A stretch of DNA of 64,000 nt from Microthrixaceae bacterium. Lineage in GTDB: Bacteria > Actinomycetota > Acidimicrobiia > Acidimicrobiales > Acidimicrobilacustridaceae. The notes beneath the pieces were generated by a model. The model had not been told where the DNA came from and did not search any database. It worked only from the letters and a program-made list of their open reading frames with translations. The stretch is taken from the NCBI GenBank assembly GCA_947449015.1, contig CANFQA010000004.1, positions 1 to 64,000 of the forward strand, in the 5' to 3' direction. Below are positions 35,409 through 45,169 of the stretch, in pieces. Both the position numbers and the translations under genes were made by a program. Each line of letters starts with the position of its first letter. The stretch's first letter is position 1.

Positions 35409-35903
35409 ATGTCCGAGCTCGAAGTTCTCACCTGGCCACTCTACGGAGAGGCCTGCAAAACACTCGCCGATCAGATCAACGCCGATGGCTATCGGCCCGA
35501 CCTCATTCTTTCGATTGCCCGTGGCGGTCTGCTGATCGCCGGTTCACTTGCCTACGCATTAGGAGTGAAGAACCTCCACGTGATGAACGTTGAGTACTAC
35601 ACCGGTCAGGGTGAGCGCCTCGAGTTCCCCGTCATCCTGCCGCCCCCTTTGACACTCGTGAATCTGGAACAGGCAAAGGTTCTGATCGCCGATGACGTGG
35701 CTGACACTGGGGCAACTCTCGAGATGGTTCGCGAGTACGTCACCCCTCAGGTGGGCGAGGTCCGCTCAGCAGTTTTGTACCAAAAGACCATCTCCACGAT
35801 GAACTGCGATTACGTGTGGCGCCACACAGACCTGTGGATTGATTTCCCGTGGTCGACCGGTGCAGCGCTGGTGACTCCTCACGAGTCCGACCAACGTTCC
35901 TGA
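35409..35903 (+). CDS. Purine-type phosphoribosyltransferase
   Basis: 164 aa type I PRTase. The PRPP-binding loop is LIADDVADTGATLEMV; an N-terminal ILSIARGGLLIAG supplies the PPi loop, and DLWIDFPWS near the C-terminus provides base-contact residues of xanthine/hypoxanthine/guanine-type members. Expected to salvage purine bases to nucleotides with PRPP. ATG at 35409 is chosen (an ATG 18 bases upstream is weaker). It lies tail-to-tail with a BMP-type nucleoside ABC importer, consistent with uptake followed by salvage, though the two are not co-transcribed. Confidence 0.9.
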   Translation: MSELEVLTWPLYGEACKTLADQINADGYRPDLILSIARGGLLIAGSLAYALGVKNLHVMNVEYYTGQGERLEFPVILPPPLTLVNLEQAKVLIADDVADTGATLEMVREYVTPQVGEVRSAVLYQKTISTMNCDYVWRHTDLWIDFPWSTGAALVTPHESDQRS

Positions 35904-35913
35904 CCCGCAACGA

Positions 35914-36879
35914 TCAGCGTTCCTCACGTTCGTAGGCTCGACCCAATGCCGCCGGCGAACCGAGTTTTCGACTGATCCTCGAGTTCGACACGAGAACAAG
36001 CACGATGATGGTGGCCAGATATGGCAGAGCGTTGAGAAGCGCTGAGGGGATGTCGATTCCTCGAGCCTGCAACGTGAACCGCAGACTCGAAAGCGCTCCG
36101 AACAGATAGGCACCGACGAGCGTGAGATCAGGGCGCCAGAAGCCGAAGATCACGAGAGCAAGGGCGATCCAGCCCTGACCAGAGGTGAGACCATTCGCCC
36201 ATGTGGGAACGATGGTGAGTGAGAAGCAAGCTCCGGCAATACCAGCGAACATCCCGCCCACGATCACGTGCCCATAGCGATACCGAACCACCGAAATGCC
36301 GACCGAATCGGCGGTCTGCGGAGACTCGCCCACGGCTCGCAGATGCATGCCCATGCGTGTGCGGAACAGATAGACCGATGCGAGTACAACCATCAGCCAG
36401 GACAGATACGTCAGCATGGTTTGGTCGAACACGATTGGTCCGAGCACCGGCACACCCTTCAGGCCGAACAGGTTCATGCGACCGAACTGGTTGATGGCCG
36501 GGTTCTTGCCCAAGCCCCACACATTGGCCAAGTACGAGGACAATCCCGCCGCACCGGCGAAGATTGTGAGCGCAAGACCAGAGATGATTTGGTTGACACG
36601 CAGCGTGATGACAAGGAACGCATGGATGGCTGCCCCGAGGCCCGCAGCGGCCATCGCGGCGACAAGCGCCAGCGGGAGGATCAGCGCTGCAGGTCCATCG
36701 ATGTTGGAAGCCACCAGAGCAGCGCAGACTGCACCCAGCAACATCATCCCCTCTACGCCGAGGTTGATAACGCCGGAACGCTCCGCCAGGAGTTCACCAA
36801 GCGAGGCGAAGACCAGCGGGGTGCCGTAGAAGATGGCGGAGGCCAAAATGATGACGAAGAGGTTGTCGTTCACGCTCAT
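35914..36879 (-). CDS. BMP-type nucleoside ABC transporter permease 2
   Basis: 321 aa polytopic permease of the branched-chain/monosaccharide-like (BPD_transp_2) fold, about eight to nine helices. SLGELLAERSGVINLGVEGMMLLG near residues 26-50 is the hallmark of the NupQ/YufQ-type subunit of BMP nucleoside importers, as are LRVNQIISGLAL and GWIALALVIFG. Last gene of the operon bmpA-like, ATPase, permease, permease; overlaps the preceding permease by four bases (ATGA). Confidence 0.93.
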   Translation of the reverse strand: MSVNDNLFVIILASAIFYGTPLVFASLGELLAERSGVINLGVEGMMLLGAVCAALVASNIDGPAALILPLALVAAMAAAGLGAAIHAFLVITLRVNQIISGLALTIFAGAAGLSSYLANVWGLGKNPAINQFGRMNLFGLKGVPVLGPIVFDQTMLTYLSWLMVVLASVYLFRTRMGMHLRAVGESPQTADSVGISVVRYRYGHVIVGGMFAGIAGACFSLTIVPTWANGLTSGQGWIALALVIFGFWRPDLTLVGAYLFGALSSLRFTLQARGIDIPSALLNALPYLATIIVLVLVSNSRISRKLGSPAALGRAYEREER

Positions 36880-38003
36880 GATGCGGCCACCGCTCGGACT
36901 TGTCGACGGGTGTTGATGATGCGGTAGCGAACCAGTACCTCGCCACCGAGGGTGCAGAAAAGAATCAGCCCCTGCAGCGTGCCCACTAGTCCAGCGGGGA
37001 AGTCAGGTCCTTGGAGTGCGTAACCGGCGTTGGTGATGCCACCGAGAATGATGGCCACAAAGACCACCGCAAGTGGATTCAGCCGTGCCAGAGCAGCAAC
37101 GACGATTCCGGCGTAACCGAACCCCGACTGCTGGAGACCTTTGGGGTCGAGGACATGTCGGAAGTTGCCCACGTCAGCGGCTCCACCCAAGCCGGCCAAA
37201 GCACCGGAGATCATGGCAACCGAGACGATGACACGAGAGGGTCGCATGCCGGCGTAACGAGCGGTGCTCGGAGCTCCCCCAACTACGCGCATCTCGTAAC
37301 CGAAGCGCGTGCGCTTTTGCAGTACGTGCAGCCACACTGCGATCAAGGCCCCAAGGACAAGCCCGAATGGGACCACAAGCGAACCCAGGTTGAACGACGG
37401 CCATTGTGCGGTCAGCGGAATGATCTTGCCCTTCGGGAAGACTGCACCCGTGCCGCCGAGCTCACGCCAGAACGAATCACTTTCGAAAATCAGATAGGTC
37501 GCGCCGATACCAGCCACGTAGTTGAGCATGAGCGAGGTGATGATCTCGTTGGTGCGGAAACGGGCGCGCAGAATGCCCGGAATGAATGCCCAGAATGCAC
37601 CACCAACAGCTCCTGCGAGCACCATGGCACCTACAGCGATCCAACTCTGCGCATCGGCACCGAGAGCGAGCGCAATACCGGACGCGAACACCGCACCGAC
37701 ATAGAACTGCCCTTCACCACCAATGTTGAAGAAACCAACCCTGAAGGCGACAGCAGCGCACAGACCGGTGAACAGTAGAGGCGTGGCCGAAATGAATGTG
37801 CCGCTCAGCGAGCCGGAATCGAGGAATCCGCGCTCGAGGATGCGCTGGTACACCGAGATTGGATTCTGACTGGTGATGAGCAGAAGAACCGCTCCGACGA
37901 GCAGGGCGGTCAGGAATGATCCGATCGGGACAACCCAATTCATCCAGCGAGGATTCTCAACTCTGGGCTCGAGACGCAGGCCGACTCGCGACGCAATGCT
38001 CAT
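36876..38003 (-). CDS. BMP-type nucleoside ABC transporter permease 1
   Basis: 375 aa NupP/YufP-type permease. The N-terminal cytosolic stretch is followed by about nine hydrophobic helices; GFFNIGGEGQFYVGA and RTNEIITSLMLNYVA are the conserved segments of the family, and GYGGIVVAALARLNPLAV-like residues (here FGYAGIVVAALARLNPLAV) follow. Pairs with the second permease to form the channel. Its start overlaps the ATPase stop and its stop overlaps the next start by ATGA, so the operon is tightly coupled. Confidence 0.93.
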   Translation of the reverse strand: MSIASRVGLRLEPRVENPRWMNWVVPIGSFLTALLVGAVLLLITSQNPISVYQRILERGFLDSGSLSGTFISATPLLFTGLCAAVAFRVGFFNIGGEGQFYVGAVFASGIALALGADAQSWIAVGAMVLAGAVGGAFWAFIPGILRARFRTNEIITSLMLNYVAGIGATYLIFESDSFWRELGGTGAVFPKGKIIPLTAQWPSFNLGSLVVPFGLVLGALIAVWLHVLQKRTRFGYEMRVVGGAPSTARYAGMRPSRVIVSVAMISGALAGLGGAADVGNFRHVLDPKGLQQSGFGYAGIVVAALARLNPLAVVFVAIILGGITNAGYALQGPDFPAGLVGTLQGLILFCTLGGEVLVRYRIINTRRQVRAVAAS

Positions 38004-39562
38004 GCGACCTCCTCCGACGACTGACCGCCGCCCATGAGCATTCCAATGGACGCAACAGTGGCGTCCTGGGCGTCGACAACGCCAGTAATGCCACCCTCGT
38101 ACATAACGATGATCCGGTCGGCGAGAGCGAGCACTTCATCAAGATCCTCACTCACAAGGAGGACCCCGACACCACTGGCAGCAGCGTCAAGCAGTAGTTG
38201 GTGGACCGTGGCAACAGCACCAATATCGAGGCCTTGAGTTGGCGTCGAGACGACAAGGACTTTCGGATTTCCCGACATCTCGCGAGCGAGCAGCACCTTC
38301 TGCACGTTGCCGCCTGACAACCGCCGTGTGGGCGTCTGGCTTGATGGGGCACGTACGTCGAATCGCTCCATGAGCTCGTCAGCTTCGGCGTTGATGACCG
38401 ATGAACGAAGAAACGGAGGCCGAGCCACAGGGGGACGGCGGTAACGCTTCAGAACAAGATTCTCCGCGATCGAGAGATCAGGTGCGAGTCCGGTGCCAAG
38501 GCGATCCTGGGGCACATAGGCGACGCCCATCCGTATTGGGTGGCGAGCGTCAGCACGGTCCATGACTTCGCCATCGACATCAATTTGGCCGGAGGTGCGG
38601 GGTCGAAGCCCAGCCAGAACCTCGACCAGTTCGCGTTGACCATTGCCCGCAACACCAGCGACAGCGACGACCTCTCCGCCGCGCACACTGAATGAGACTG
38701 ATCGGAGCGCGGCCAGACCGCGATCTCCGTCGGAACTGAGATCATGCACATCGAGCACCACCGGAGCCCCCGGAAGCGCTCCGGTGCCGCGACGTTGCAC
38801 TCGCTCGACCTCGCGTCCAACCATGACATTGGCGAGCGATTCGCGAGTCGAACCTGCTGCATCCATGGTGGCGACGGATCGCCCCTGGCGAAGAACTGTG
38901 ATGCGATCAGCGACGGAAAGCACCTCGCCAAGTTTGTGCGAGATGAAAATAACCGAGCGTCCCTGCCGAGTGAGCGAACGCATCGTGGCCGTCAGGGCGT
39001 CAGCCTCAAGAGGGGTGAGCACAGCTGTGGGCTCATCCATGATGAGCGTGGTGGCGTTGCGGTAGAGCACTTTGAGGATCTCAACTCGCTGCTGCTCGCC
39101 AACCGACAGTTGCCAAATGCGAGCGGTGGGATCGACCCGGAGTTCGAATTGCTCACCGAGTTCCGCGATGCGTTCCTCGATGTTGCTCATCCGCATCAGC
39201 CGACCTTCTCCGACCATGGGCGCACCAAGCGCGATGTTCTCCGCAACAGTGAAGGTTGGGATGAGGCGGAAGTGCTGATGCACCATGCCGATACCGGCAT
39301 CGATCGCGGCGCGCGGAGAGTCGAAGGAAACCCGCTGACCGGCCATTTCGAGATGGCCGGCATCGGGGCGATAAAGCCCGGTGAGGACGTTGGAAAGCGT
39401 GGTCTTCCCGGCGCCGTTCTCCCCCAGCAGCGCATGCACCTCTCCGACACGGACGTCGAAGTTCACGTCATCGTTGGCGATGACACCAGGGAAGCGTTTG
39501 GAGATGCCGAAAGCGGCCACCGCCGGAGCGATGGCCGCCTTCGAATCGACGTCAGTCGTCAT
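38000..39562 (-). CDS. BMP-type nucleoside ABC transporter ATPase (tandem domains)
   Basis: 520 aa with two ABC domains in one chain, as in NupO/YufO and sugar importers. Domain 1: Walker A GENGAGKTTLS, signature LSVGEQQRVEIL, Walker B LIMDEPTAVL. Domain 2: degenerate Walker A GVAGNGQREL, signature LSGGNVQKVLLAREM, Walker B VLVVSTPTQGLD in which the catalytic Glu is replaced. Degeneracy in the second half is normal for this subfamily. It follows the binding-protein gene by 21 bases. Confidence 0.95.
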   Translation of the reverse strand: MTTDVDSKAAIAPAVAAFGISKRFPGVIANDDVNFDVRVGEVHALLGENGAGKTTLSNVLTGLYRPDAGHLEMAGQRVSFDSPRAAIDAGIGMVHQHFRLIPTFTVAENIALGAPMVGEGRLMRMSNIEERIAELGEQFELRVDPTARIWQLSVGEQQRVEILKVLYRNATTLIMDEPTAVLTPLEADALTATMRSLTRQGRSVIFISHKLGEVLSVADRITVLRQGRSVATMDAAGSTRESLANVMVGREVERVQRRGTGALPGAPVVLDVHDLSSDGDRGLAALRSVSFSVRGGEVVAVAGVAGNGQRELVEVLAGLRPRTSGQIDVDGEVMDRADARHPIRMGVAYVPQDRLGTGLAPDLSIAENLVLKRYRRPPVARPPFLRSSVINAEADELMERFDVRAPSSQTPTRRLSGGNVQKVLLAREMSGNPKVLVVSTPTQGLDIGAVATVHQLLLDAAASGVGVLLVSEDLDEVLALADRIIVMYEGGITGVVDAQDATVASIGMLMGGGQSSEEVA

Positions 39563-39583
39563 GAGTCAGTGACTGGTGATCGA

Positions 39584-40756
39584 TCAACCCTTCGGGCTGC
39601 CGTCAATACCCTTCACGAAATAACTCATGGTGTAGAGGTCCTTCTGGGTGAGCTTCTGACCCTTGGTGATCTGGACCTTTCCGTCCTGATCCTGACGGTC
39701 CGCAAGACCCCAGTACCAACCGAAGGAGTTGGTCGCTGCAGCCTTGGCCTGCTCTGCCTGGATGGCCGAGGAAGTCTCGGAGCTCACGATCGAACCGAAC
39801 GGAGCGATGCTGGTGAACTTGTCACCAATCGTGCCGTAGTAATTCTGCTGGCTCCACTTGCCGTCGCGGATCGAGTTGATCTTTGAGGTGTAGTAGGGGC
39901 CCCAGTCGTAGGTGGCTGCGGTGAGCCACACGGTCGGGTAGGCACTGGCCTGATCGGAGTCGTATCCAAGCCAGGGCAGATCGTTGGCCTTGGCGACCTC
40001 ACCAGCGGTCGGGCTGTCCTGATGCGAGAAGATCACGTCGGCACCACTGGCCACCAATGACTCGGCAGCCTGACGCTCAACAGCCGGATCAAACCAGCTC
40101 TTGGTCCAGACAACCTTCACAGTGGCGTCAGGGTTCACCGACTGAGCGCCGAGAGCGAAGCCATTGATCTGGCGAATGACCTCGGGGATCGGGAACGGAG
40201 CTTCAACGCCGATGACGTTGTTCTTCGTGGCCTTACCAGCAGCGATACCCGTGAGATACAGCGTGTCCTCACCAGCACCCCAGTATTCGTCGTAGTTCGA
40301 CGACACGGAGCTTGCGCCATTGACAGTGATGTCGTCACCGGTGGCCTGAACGAACTTCACGTCTGGGTACTTCTTGGCCGCTGCCTGCATGGCGTCCTTG
40401 AAGCCATACGAGGTTGCGAAGATGACCGTGTTTCCATCCTTCACGAGATCATCGATGACCTGTGCAGTCTCGGGACCCTCGGGAACGTTTTCCTTGTAGG
40501 TGGAGACCAAGTTGTCGCCGAGCGCCTTGGCAGCAGCTTCGCGGCCATCGTTATGCGCCTGGGTCCAACCACCATCGTTGATCGGACCGACGTAGATCCA
40601 CGCTGCCTTCGTCGGACCCGACGGCTTCGCGCTGTCAGACGACTTGCTGCTGCTGCACGCAGCGGTGAAAAGACCGAGCACTGCAACCAGTGCAACGGTG
40701 GCGATACCGGCCTTGCGGACCGAACGCCGGCTGGAGCTGCTTCCTCGTGAAACCAT
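39584..40756 (-). CDS. BMP family substrate-binding lipoprotein
   Basis: 390 aa periplasmic-type binding protein of the basic membrane protein (BMP/PnrA) family that captures nucleosides. Signal peptide with basic N-terminus and hydrophobic core ending LGLFTAAC; C34 is the lipidated residue. The mature part shows WIYVGPINDGGWTQAHNDG (ligand pocket), ATSYGFKDAM, FGSIVSSE and the C-terminal WGLADRQDQDG. The ATG at 40756 is chosen because GAGGAG precedes it; earlier in-frame ATGs lack such a site. First gene of the importer operon. Confidence 0.94.
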   Translation of the reverse strand: MVSRGSSSSRRSVRKAGIATVALVAVLGLFTAACSSSKSSDSAKPSGPTKAAWIYVGPINDGGWTQAHNDGREAAAKALGDNLVSTYKENVPEGPETAQVIDDLVKDGNTVIFATSYGFKDAMQAAAKKYPDVKFVQATGDDITVNGASSVSSNYDEYWGAGEDTLYLTGIAAGKATKNNVIGVEAPFPIPEVIRQINGFALGAQSVNPDATVKVVWTKSWFDPAVERQAAESLVASGADVIFSHQDSPTAGEVAKANDLPWLGYDSDQASAYPTVWLTAATYDWGPYYTSKINSIRDGKWSQQNYYGTIGDKFTSIAPFGSIVSSETSSAIQAEQAKAAATNSFGWYWGLADRQDQDGKVQITKGQKLTQKDLYTMSYFVKGIDGSPKG

Positions 40757-40892
40757 GATCTCCTCATTGGCTGTGACCATCCCTCGCGGATGGACTCGAC
40801 TTGGTGAACTTACCCCACACGGGGTGGCCACCATGCGATCGGAATGTGAACTCCGTGTTGCGAGATTTGGGTCTCAGGACGAGGCCCACCGC

Positions 40893-40898
40893 TAAGGT
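40893..40898 (+). promoter_or_regulatory. Putative leaderless -10 (TAAGGT) for GT87 gene
   Basis: TAAGGT six bases before the GTG start at 40905, no Shine-Dalgarno. Confidence 0.45.
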
Positions 40899-40904
40899 CG
40901 GATC

Positions 40905-42206
40905 GTGGTCGATCGACTCTCCCCTTTCATCGATCCTTGGACAACTCCGGCAACGATTTGGACCCTTGTTGTGGGGCTCGCAGCCCTGCTCCGACTCCGC
41001 GGTCGACCCCTGGCAATCCTCGCCGCAGCCACGGCAGTGGGGCTCGCCATTTGGAAAGCGTGGGCAATCGGACCACCGACAGGCCTGCTCGATCTGCAGA
41101 TTTACACCGGGTCTGCGCGTGCGTGGCTCGACGGCGGCTCACTGTTTTCCTACCACTCGCCAGTCTTCAATCTCTCCGCCACCTATCCCCCGATCGGCAT
41201 TCTCCCGTTTGCTCTTCTCACGCCATTCACCGCTGATGGAAGAGAGGTCATCTTCACCTGCGTGAGTCTCCTCGCCATCGGCGTTGCCGCTCGCTGCACC
41301 GCCGTGCTTGCCGGGATCGCCCAACAGCGTCGACTGGAGTGGAGCCTGTGGGCCATGTCGTTGGCGATTGTCACCGTGCCTGTCTGGCTGACGCTGCGAC
41401 AGGGTCAGATCAACGCACTCCTTTGGGTCCTTGTGCTCGGTGACATCGTGCTTATCCGACGCCGTTCGCGATTCGCTGGGATCAGCATCGGTATCGCTGC
41501 ATCAATCAAGCTCGTACCTGCGTTGTTCATCGTCTGGTTGCTCATCGCCGGCTGGAGACGGCCAGCGCTTCGGGCAGTCATCAGTGGCGCTGCGATGACG
41601 GCACTTGGTTGGATTCTTGCCCCATCGGACTCGCGGGCCTACTGGACCGAACAACTCTGGCACTCCGACCGAGTCGGCCGGCTCGATGACGCTCGCAATA
41701 ACTCAATCCTCGGCGGCCTTGCGCATGTCACGTCCGCCGGAACCCTGCGCACTGCGTTGTGGTTCGCATTCGCGGGCTCACTCGTCGCCATCGGGTTGTG
41801 GCGAGCCCGCTCAGCGGCCCACCGCGGCGATCTGCTTGCCGGTGTTGTCATCGTCGGGTGTACCTCGGCACTCATCAGTCCCATCTCGTGGACCCACCAC
41901 CTGGGCTACTTGGTAGTGGCGCTCGCAGCAATGCTCCCGTTCGCCACGACGAACTGGCGACGAGTGTTGTTCGCACTGGCCGTTGTCCTGGTCATCGACC
42001 CTGGCCACCTCGGCGATGACGTCTGGATGTCGCTGGTGCGGATGGTGACGATGGTCGCGATCGTGGTCTGGCTTCCTATCGTCGATGGCCGAAGTAACTC
42101 GAATCCTTCGGGCTCGACGACGCCCGAGGGAACCACCGACACGAAAGAGTCGGTCTCAGAAGATCAGGCAGCGAGTACGCCGAGCAACCTATCGACGAAT
42201 TCCTGA
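40905..42206 (+). CDS. GT87-family mannosyltransferase-like membrane protein
   Basis: 433 aa with about ten to eleven hydrophobic helices. LLDLQIYTGSARAWLDGGSLF near residues 61-80 contains the conserved Asp of the first extracytoplasmic loop of the GT87 (DUF2029) alpha-mannosyltransferases that use polyprenyl-phosphomannose. TYPPIGILPFALL, RQGQINALLWVL, ASIKLVPALFIVWLL and RNNSILGGLAHV are the other recurring segments. C-terminal tail is polar and Ser/Thr/Glu-rich. Predicted part of envelope glycan (lipomannan-like) synthesis. Its last 43 bases overlap the 3' end of a convergent flavodoxin gene. Confidence 0.88.
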   Translation: MVDRLSPFIDPWTTPATIWTLVVGLAALLRLRGRPLAILAAATAVGLAIWKAWAIGPPTGLLDLQIYTGSARAWLDGGSLFSYHSPVFNLSATYPPIGILPFALLTPFTADGREVIFTCVSLLAIGVAARCTAVLAGIAQQRRLEWSLWAMSLAIVTVPVWLTLRQGQINALLWVLVLGDIVLIRRRSRFAGISIGIAASIKLVPALFIVWLLIAGWRRPALRAVISGAAMTALGWILAPSDSRAYWTEQLWHSDRVGRLDDARNNSILGGLAHVTSAGTLRTALWFAFAGSLVAIGLWRARSAAHRGDLLAGVVIVGCTSALISPISWTHHLGYLVVALAAMLPFATTNWRRVLFALAVVLVIDPGHLGDDVWMSLVRMVTMVAIVVWLPIVDGRSNSNPSGSTTPEGTTDTKESVSEDQAASTPSNLSTNS

Positions 42207-42586
42207 GCACCGGCCTCGATGGCAGAGCGCTTGATGGCATACCCGCCGATGACCTCTGCGCCTCGAGACTCCATGATGCTCGTGAGTTTCTCGAGTGTCT
42301 TGCCTGTCTCAATGGCGTAGGTGCAGAACACAGCGCAGCGCTTGCCGGTCATGAAAGGCAACTTGGCGAGCCGACCGCTCCGGGCTGGCTTCTGTCCGAA
42401 CAAGAAGAGCCCGTCGGTCCAGGAACCAACCACCACAAGATCAGCATCAGCGAGGGCCTGGAAATCGACCTTGGCAGTGGAACAGGCCGCAGCCTCGTAA
42501 CCGGCATCAACAAGAGCGGCTGCGATAAGGATCGCTGCCTTCTCGGTGTTGCCCGTAAGGCTCTCGTGGATGACCACAGCTTTCAT
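42164..42586 (-). CDS. Flavodoxin-like protein
   Basis: 140 aa. N-terminal FMN phosphate-binding VVIHESLTGNTEKAAILI (about 4-21) matches the T/S-x-T-G-x-T flavodoxin loop; ADLVVVGSWTDGLFLFGQ near 50-67 supplies the isoalloxazine loop. Short-chain flavodoxin length, probably an electron carrier. ATG with GAAGGAG upstream. Its 3' end overlaps antisense the GT87 gene end by 43 bases, so the two mRNAs are complementary there. Confidence 0.9.
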   Translation of the reverse strand: MKAVVIHESLTGNTEKAAILIAAALVDAGYEAAACSTAKVDFQALADADLVVVGSWTDGLFLFGQKPARSGRLAKLPFMTGKRCAVFCTYAIETGKTLEKLTSIMESRGAEVIGGYAIKRSAIEAGAQEFVDRLLGVLAA

Positions 42587-42677
42587 CGCTGATTCTCCTT
42601 CGATCTTGAACTCACCAATCGTACCTCGGCATGCACAACCAACTGCGCGTGCTCGTCAGCACTTGCTCGAGCCGTGG

Positions 42678-42683
42678 TAGACC
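42678..42683 (+). promoter_or_regulatory. Putative leaderless -10 (TAGACC) for DUF4239-like gene
   Basis: TAGACC six bases before the GTG at 42690. A weaker match than others (sixth base C), but the spacing and absence of a ribosome site fit the same pattern. Confidence 0.25.
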
Positions 42684-42689
42684 GCTTTG

Positions 42690-43481
42690 GTGAACACGCT
42701 GTCAGCGCTGCACTGGTGGGTCCTTGTCCCGGCCAGCATTCTTTTTGTCTCATCGGTGACTCTGATGTTCCGAGCGATCACGCTCCGACTGCTCGGCGGT
42801 CATCGGACGAACCAAGCATCAGCCTTCGCAGGTCCGCTCATGCCCGCCCTCGGCGTGCTGTTCGCATTCCTGTCTGGATTCGCCATCACCGCAATGTGGA
42901 CGGCGCATTCGGCGGCTGACACTTCGGTGGGCCAGGAAGCGTCTGCAGCCTCAACATTGGCGTGGTCCGCCACGTCACCCGGGGCGGATACTGCAGCGAT
43001 CCAGCGAGCGCTGAACGACTACCTCAAAGCCGCCACCACCGACGAGTGGAACGCGCTCAGTACTGCTGAGCCGAAGATCGATTCGGTGACCGGCGAGATG
43101 GGAGCCCTTGAGCGCACCGTGCGAGCTTCGGCATCGAATCCGCTGGTCTCTTCGGCGAATGCTTCCGAGATGCTGGGCGCCCTTAATCAACTCTCGGCTC
43201 ATCGTTCCGAGCGCATCAGCGCCGCCGTTCGGACAATGCCATTGGCACTGTTTTTGGCGATCGTGTTGACGGGACTCGCGGTGTGCCTCAACGCCCAGAT
43301 CATTTCCTCACCCGGCGACCGCCGCTCGGCGGTGGTCACGTCGACAATTGTTCTTGTCGTTGCCATTGACCTCGCCGTACTGCTGATCCTGTCGGGACCA
43401 TTCCTCGGTTCGCAGCGAGTGTCGCCTGCCCCATTACAGGCCGTACAGGCACAGATCGAGTCTGGGTCCATCTCGCGCTGA
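42690..43481 (+). CDS. DUF4239-like membrane protein
   Basis: 263 aa. Two hydrophobic helices at the N-terminus (about 8-30 and 45-70), a long central soluble/helical region rich in Ala and Thr (about 75-180), and two helices near the C-terminus (about 185-205 and 215-237). This two-plus-two membrane layout with a coiled middle is that of DUF4239/bestrophin-like bacterial proteins, whose function is unclear. GTG at 42690; a TTG one codon upstream is possible. Stands alone between flavodoxin and fumarase. Confidence 0.65.
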   Translation: MNTLSALHWWVLVPASILFVSSVTLMFRAITLRLLGGHRTNQASAFAGPLMPALGVLFAFLSGFAITAMWTAHSAADTSVGQEASAASTLAWSATSPGADTAAIQRALNDYLKAATTDEWNALSTAEPKIDSVTGEMGALERTVRASASNPLVSSANASEMLGALNQLSAHRSERISAAVRTMPLALFLAIVLTGLAVCLNAQIISSPGDRRSAVVTSTIVLVVAIDLAVLLILSGPFLGSQRVSPAPLQAVQAQIESGSISR

Positions 43482-43513
43482 GCCCATGTTGGTCTGATTC
43501 GGCGTGACGGCGG

Positions 43514-43519
43514 TACGGT
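43514..43519 (+). promoter_or_regulatory. Putative leaderless -10 (TACGGT) for fumarase
   Basis: TACGGT six bases before the ATG at 43526; no Shine-Dalgarno. Same hexamer and spacing as at 8714 and 35358. Confidence 0.5.
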
Positions 43520-43525
43520 TCGAGC

Positions 43526-45169
43526 ATGCCCGAATTCCACCATCAGGACCTCCTCCCGCTTGGACCCGACGAGACGACCTATCGCCTCGTCACCACCGAG
43601 GGTGTCAGCACTGTTGAAACCCCTCTCGGTGAATTCCTCAAGGTCGAACCCGAGGCGATTCGTCTGCTGACCGCAGAAGCGATGTTCGACATCAACCATT
43701 TTCTGCGCACCAGCCACCTTGCTCAATTGCGCGCAATCCTCGATGACCCTGAGGCATCGGGCAACGACCGCTTCGTCGCCTTTGATCTTCTCCAGAACGC
43801 AAACATCGCCGCCGGAGGCATTCTTCCGTCCTGCCAAGACACCGGCACTGCGATCATCAAAGCTAAGCGTGGCCAGTTCGTCGTCACCGAGGGCAACGAT
43901 GAGGCTCATATCTCACGCGGCGTCTACGACACCTACCTGCATGACAACCTGCGCTACTCGCAGATGGCGCCACTCGACATGTACCGGGAGGTCAATACCG
44001 GCACCAACCTTCCCGCCGAGATTGATATCTCTGCAGTCGACGGCTCTGCCTACAAGTTCTTCTTCATGGCCAAGGGTGGCGGTTCGGCCAACAAGAGTTA
44101 TCTCTTCCAAGAAACCAAGGCGCTGCTGAATCCCGCATCGCTGCTCGAGTTCATTGCCCAGAAGATGGATCTCCTCGGCACATCGGCCTGCCCGCCGTAT
44201 CACCTTGCAGTGGTCATCGGCGGCACATCGGCCGAGTTCGCCCTCAAGACCGCCAAGATGGCATCAGCTCGCTATCTCGATGCTCTCCCCTTTCTCGGCA
44301 ATGAGCATGGGCAAGGGTTCCGCGATCTTGAGATGGAAGCGAAATTCCTTGAGGTCTCGCAGCAGTCCGGCATCGGAGCGCAATTCGGCGGGAAGTACTT
44401 CTGCCACGACGTGCGTGTGATCCGTCTCCCCCGCCACGGAGCCTCCTGCCCCGTCGCGATTGCAGTGTCATGCAGCGCGGATCGTCAGGCACTCGGAAAA
44501 ATCACCGCAGACGGTGTGTTCCTCGAAGAACTCGAGCGTGATCCGGCACAGTTCCTGCCTGAGGTCACCGACTCACATCTCGACGATTCGGTCGTGCACA
44601 TTGACCTAACGCAGCCGATGAGCGAGATCCGGGCGACGCTCGCCACGCTGCCCATTAAGACCCGACTCTCCCTCACCGGACCCGTCGTGGTCGCTCGCGA
44701 TATTGCGCATGCCAAACTCAAGGAGCGCATCGACGCTGGAGAGGGACTGCCCCAGTACATGAAGGATCACTGCGTGTACTACGCAGGTCCGGCCAAGACA
44801 CCGCAGGGCTATGCCTCGGGATCATTCGGCCCCACGACCGCGGGGCGCATGGATTCCTACGTGGATCTGTTCCAAGAGCACGGTGGCAGCTTTGTCATGC
44901 TCGCCAAAGGCAATCGCTCAAAAGCGGTCACCGACGCATGCCAGCGCCATGGCGGCTTCTACCTCGGCTCCATCGGTGGACCCGCAGCCCGTCTCGCGCA
45001 GGACTGCATCCGTTCGGTCGAGGTGCTCGAATACGCGGAACTCGGCATGGAAGCCGTCTGGAAGATCGAGGTTGAGAACTTCCCCGCATTCGTGGTCGTC
45101 GATGACAAGGGCAATGACTTCTTTCAAGAAGTCATTGCCAGTCGCCCGGTGACACTGCGATCCAACTGA
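43526..45169 (+). CDS. Class I fumarate hydratase (4Fe-4S)
   Basis: Interconverts fumarate and malate in the TCA cycle; 547 aa single-chain class I enzyme. Likely cluster cysteines are C103 (LPSCQDTGT), C222 (TSACPPYH) and C308 (GASCPV), which line up with the three ligands of E. coli Fum[32 protein letters not shown] and the C-terminal [18 protein letters not shown] with a [12 protein letters not shown] tail match the alpha and beta parts. Oxygen-labile cluster enzyme, so the cell probably protects or repairs it or lives at low oxygen part of the time. Monocistronic. Confidence 0.96.
   Translation: MPEFHHQDLLPLGPDETTYRLVTTEGVSTVETPLGEFLKVEPEAIRLLTAEAMFDINHFLRTSHLAQLRAILDDPEASGNDRFVAFDLLQNANIAAGGILPSCQDTGTAIIKAKRGQFVVTEGNDEAHISRGVYDTYLHDNLRYSQMAPLDMYREVNTGTNLPAEIDISAVDGSAYKFFFMAKGGGSANKSYLFQETKALLNPASLLEFIAQKMDLLGTSACPPYHLAVVIGGTSAEFALKTAKMASARYLDALPFLGNEHGQGFRDLEMEAKFLEVSQQSGIGAQFGGKYFCHDVRVIRLPRHGASCPVAIAVSCSADRQALGKITADGVFLEELERDPAQFLPEVTDSHLDDSVVHIDLTQPMSEIRATLATLPIKTRLSLTGPVVVARDIAHAKLKERIDAGEGLPQYMKDHCVYYAGPAKTPQGYASGSFGPTTAGRMDSYVDLFQEHGGSFVMLAKGNRSKAVTDACQRHGGFYLGSIGGPAARLAQDCIRSVEVLEYAELGMEAVWKIEVENFPAFVVVDDKGNDFFQEVIASRPVTLRSN

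Noticed and set aside
38744-39886. Plus-strand open frame (380 aa) antisense to the BMP-type ATPase gene.
   Set aside because: The opposite strand encodes intact ABC motifs; this frame shows no protein family features.
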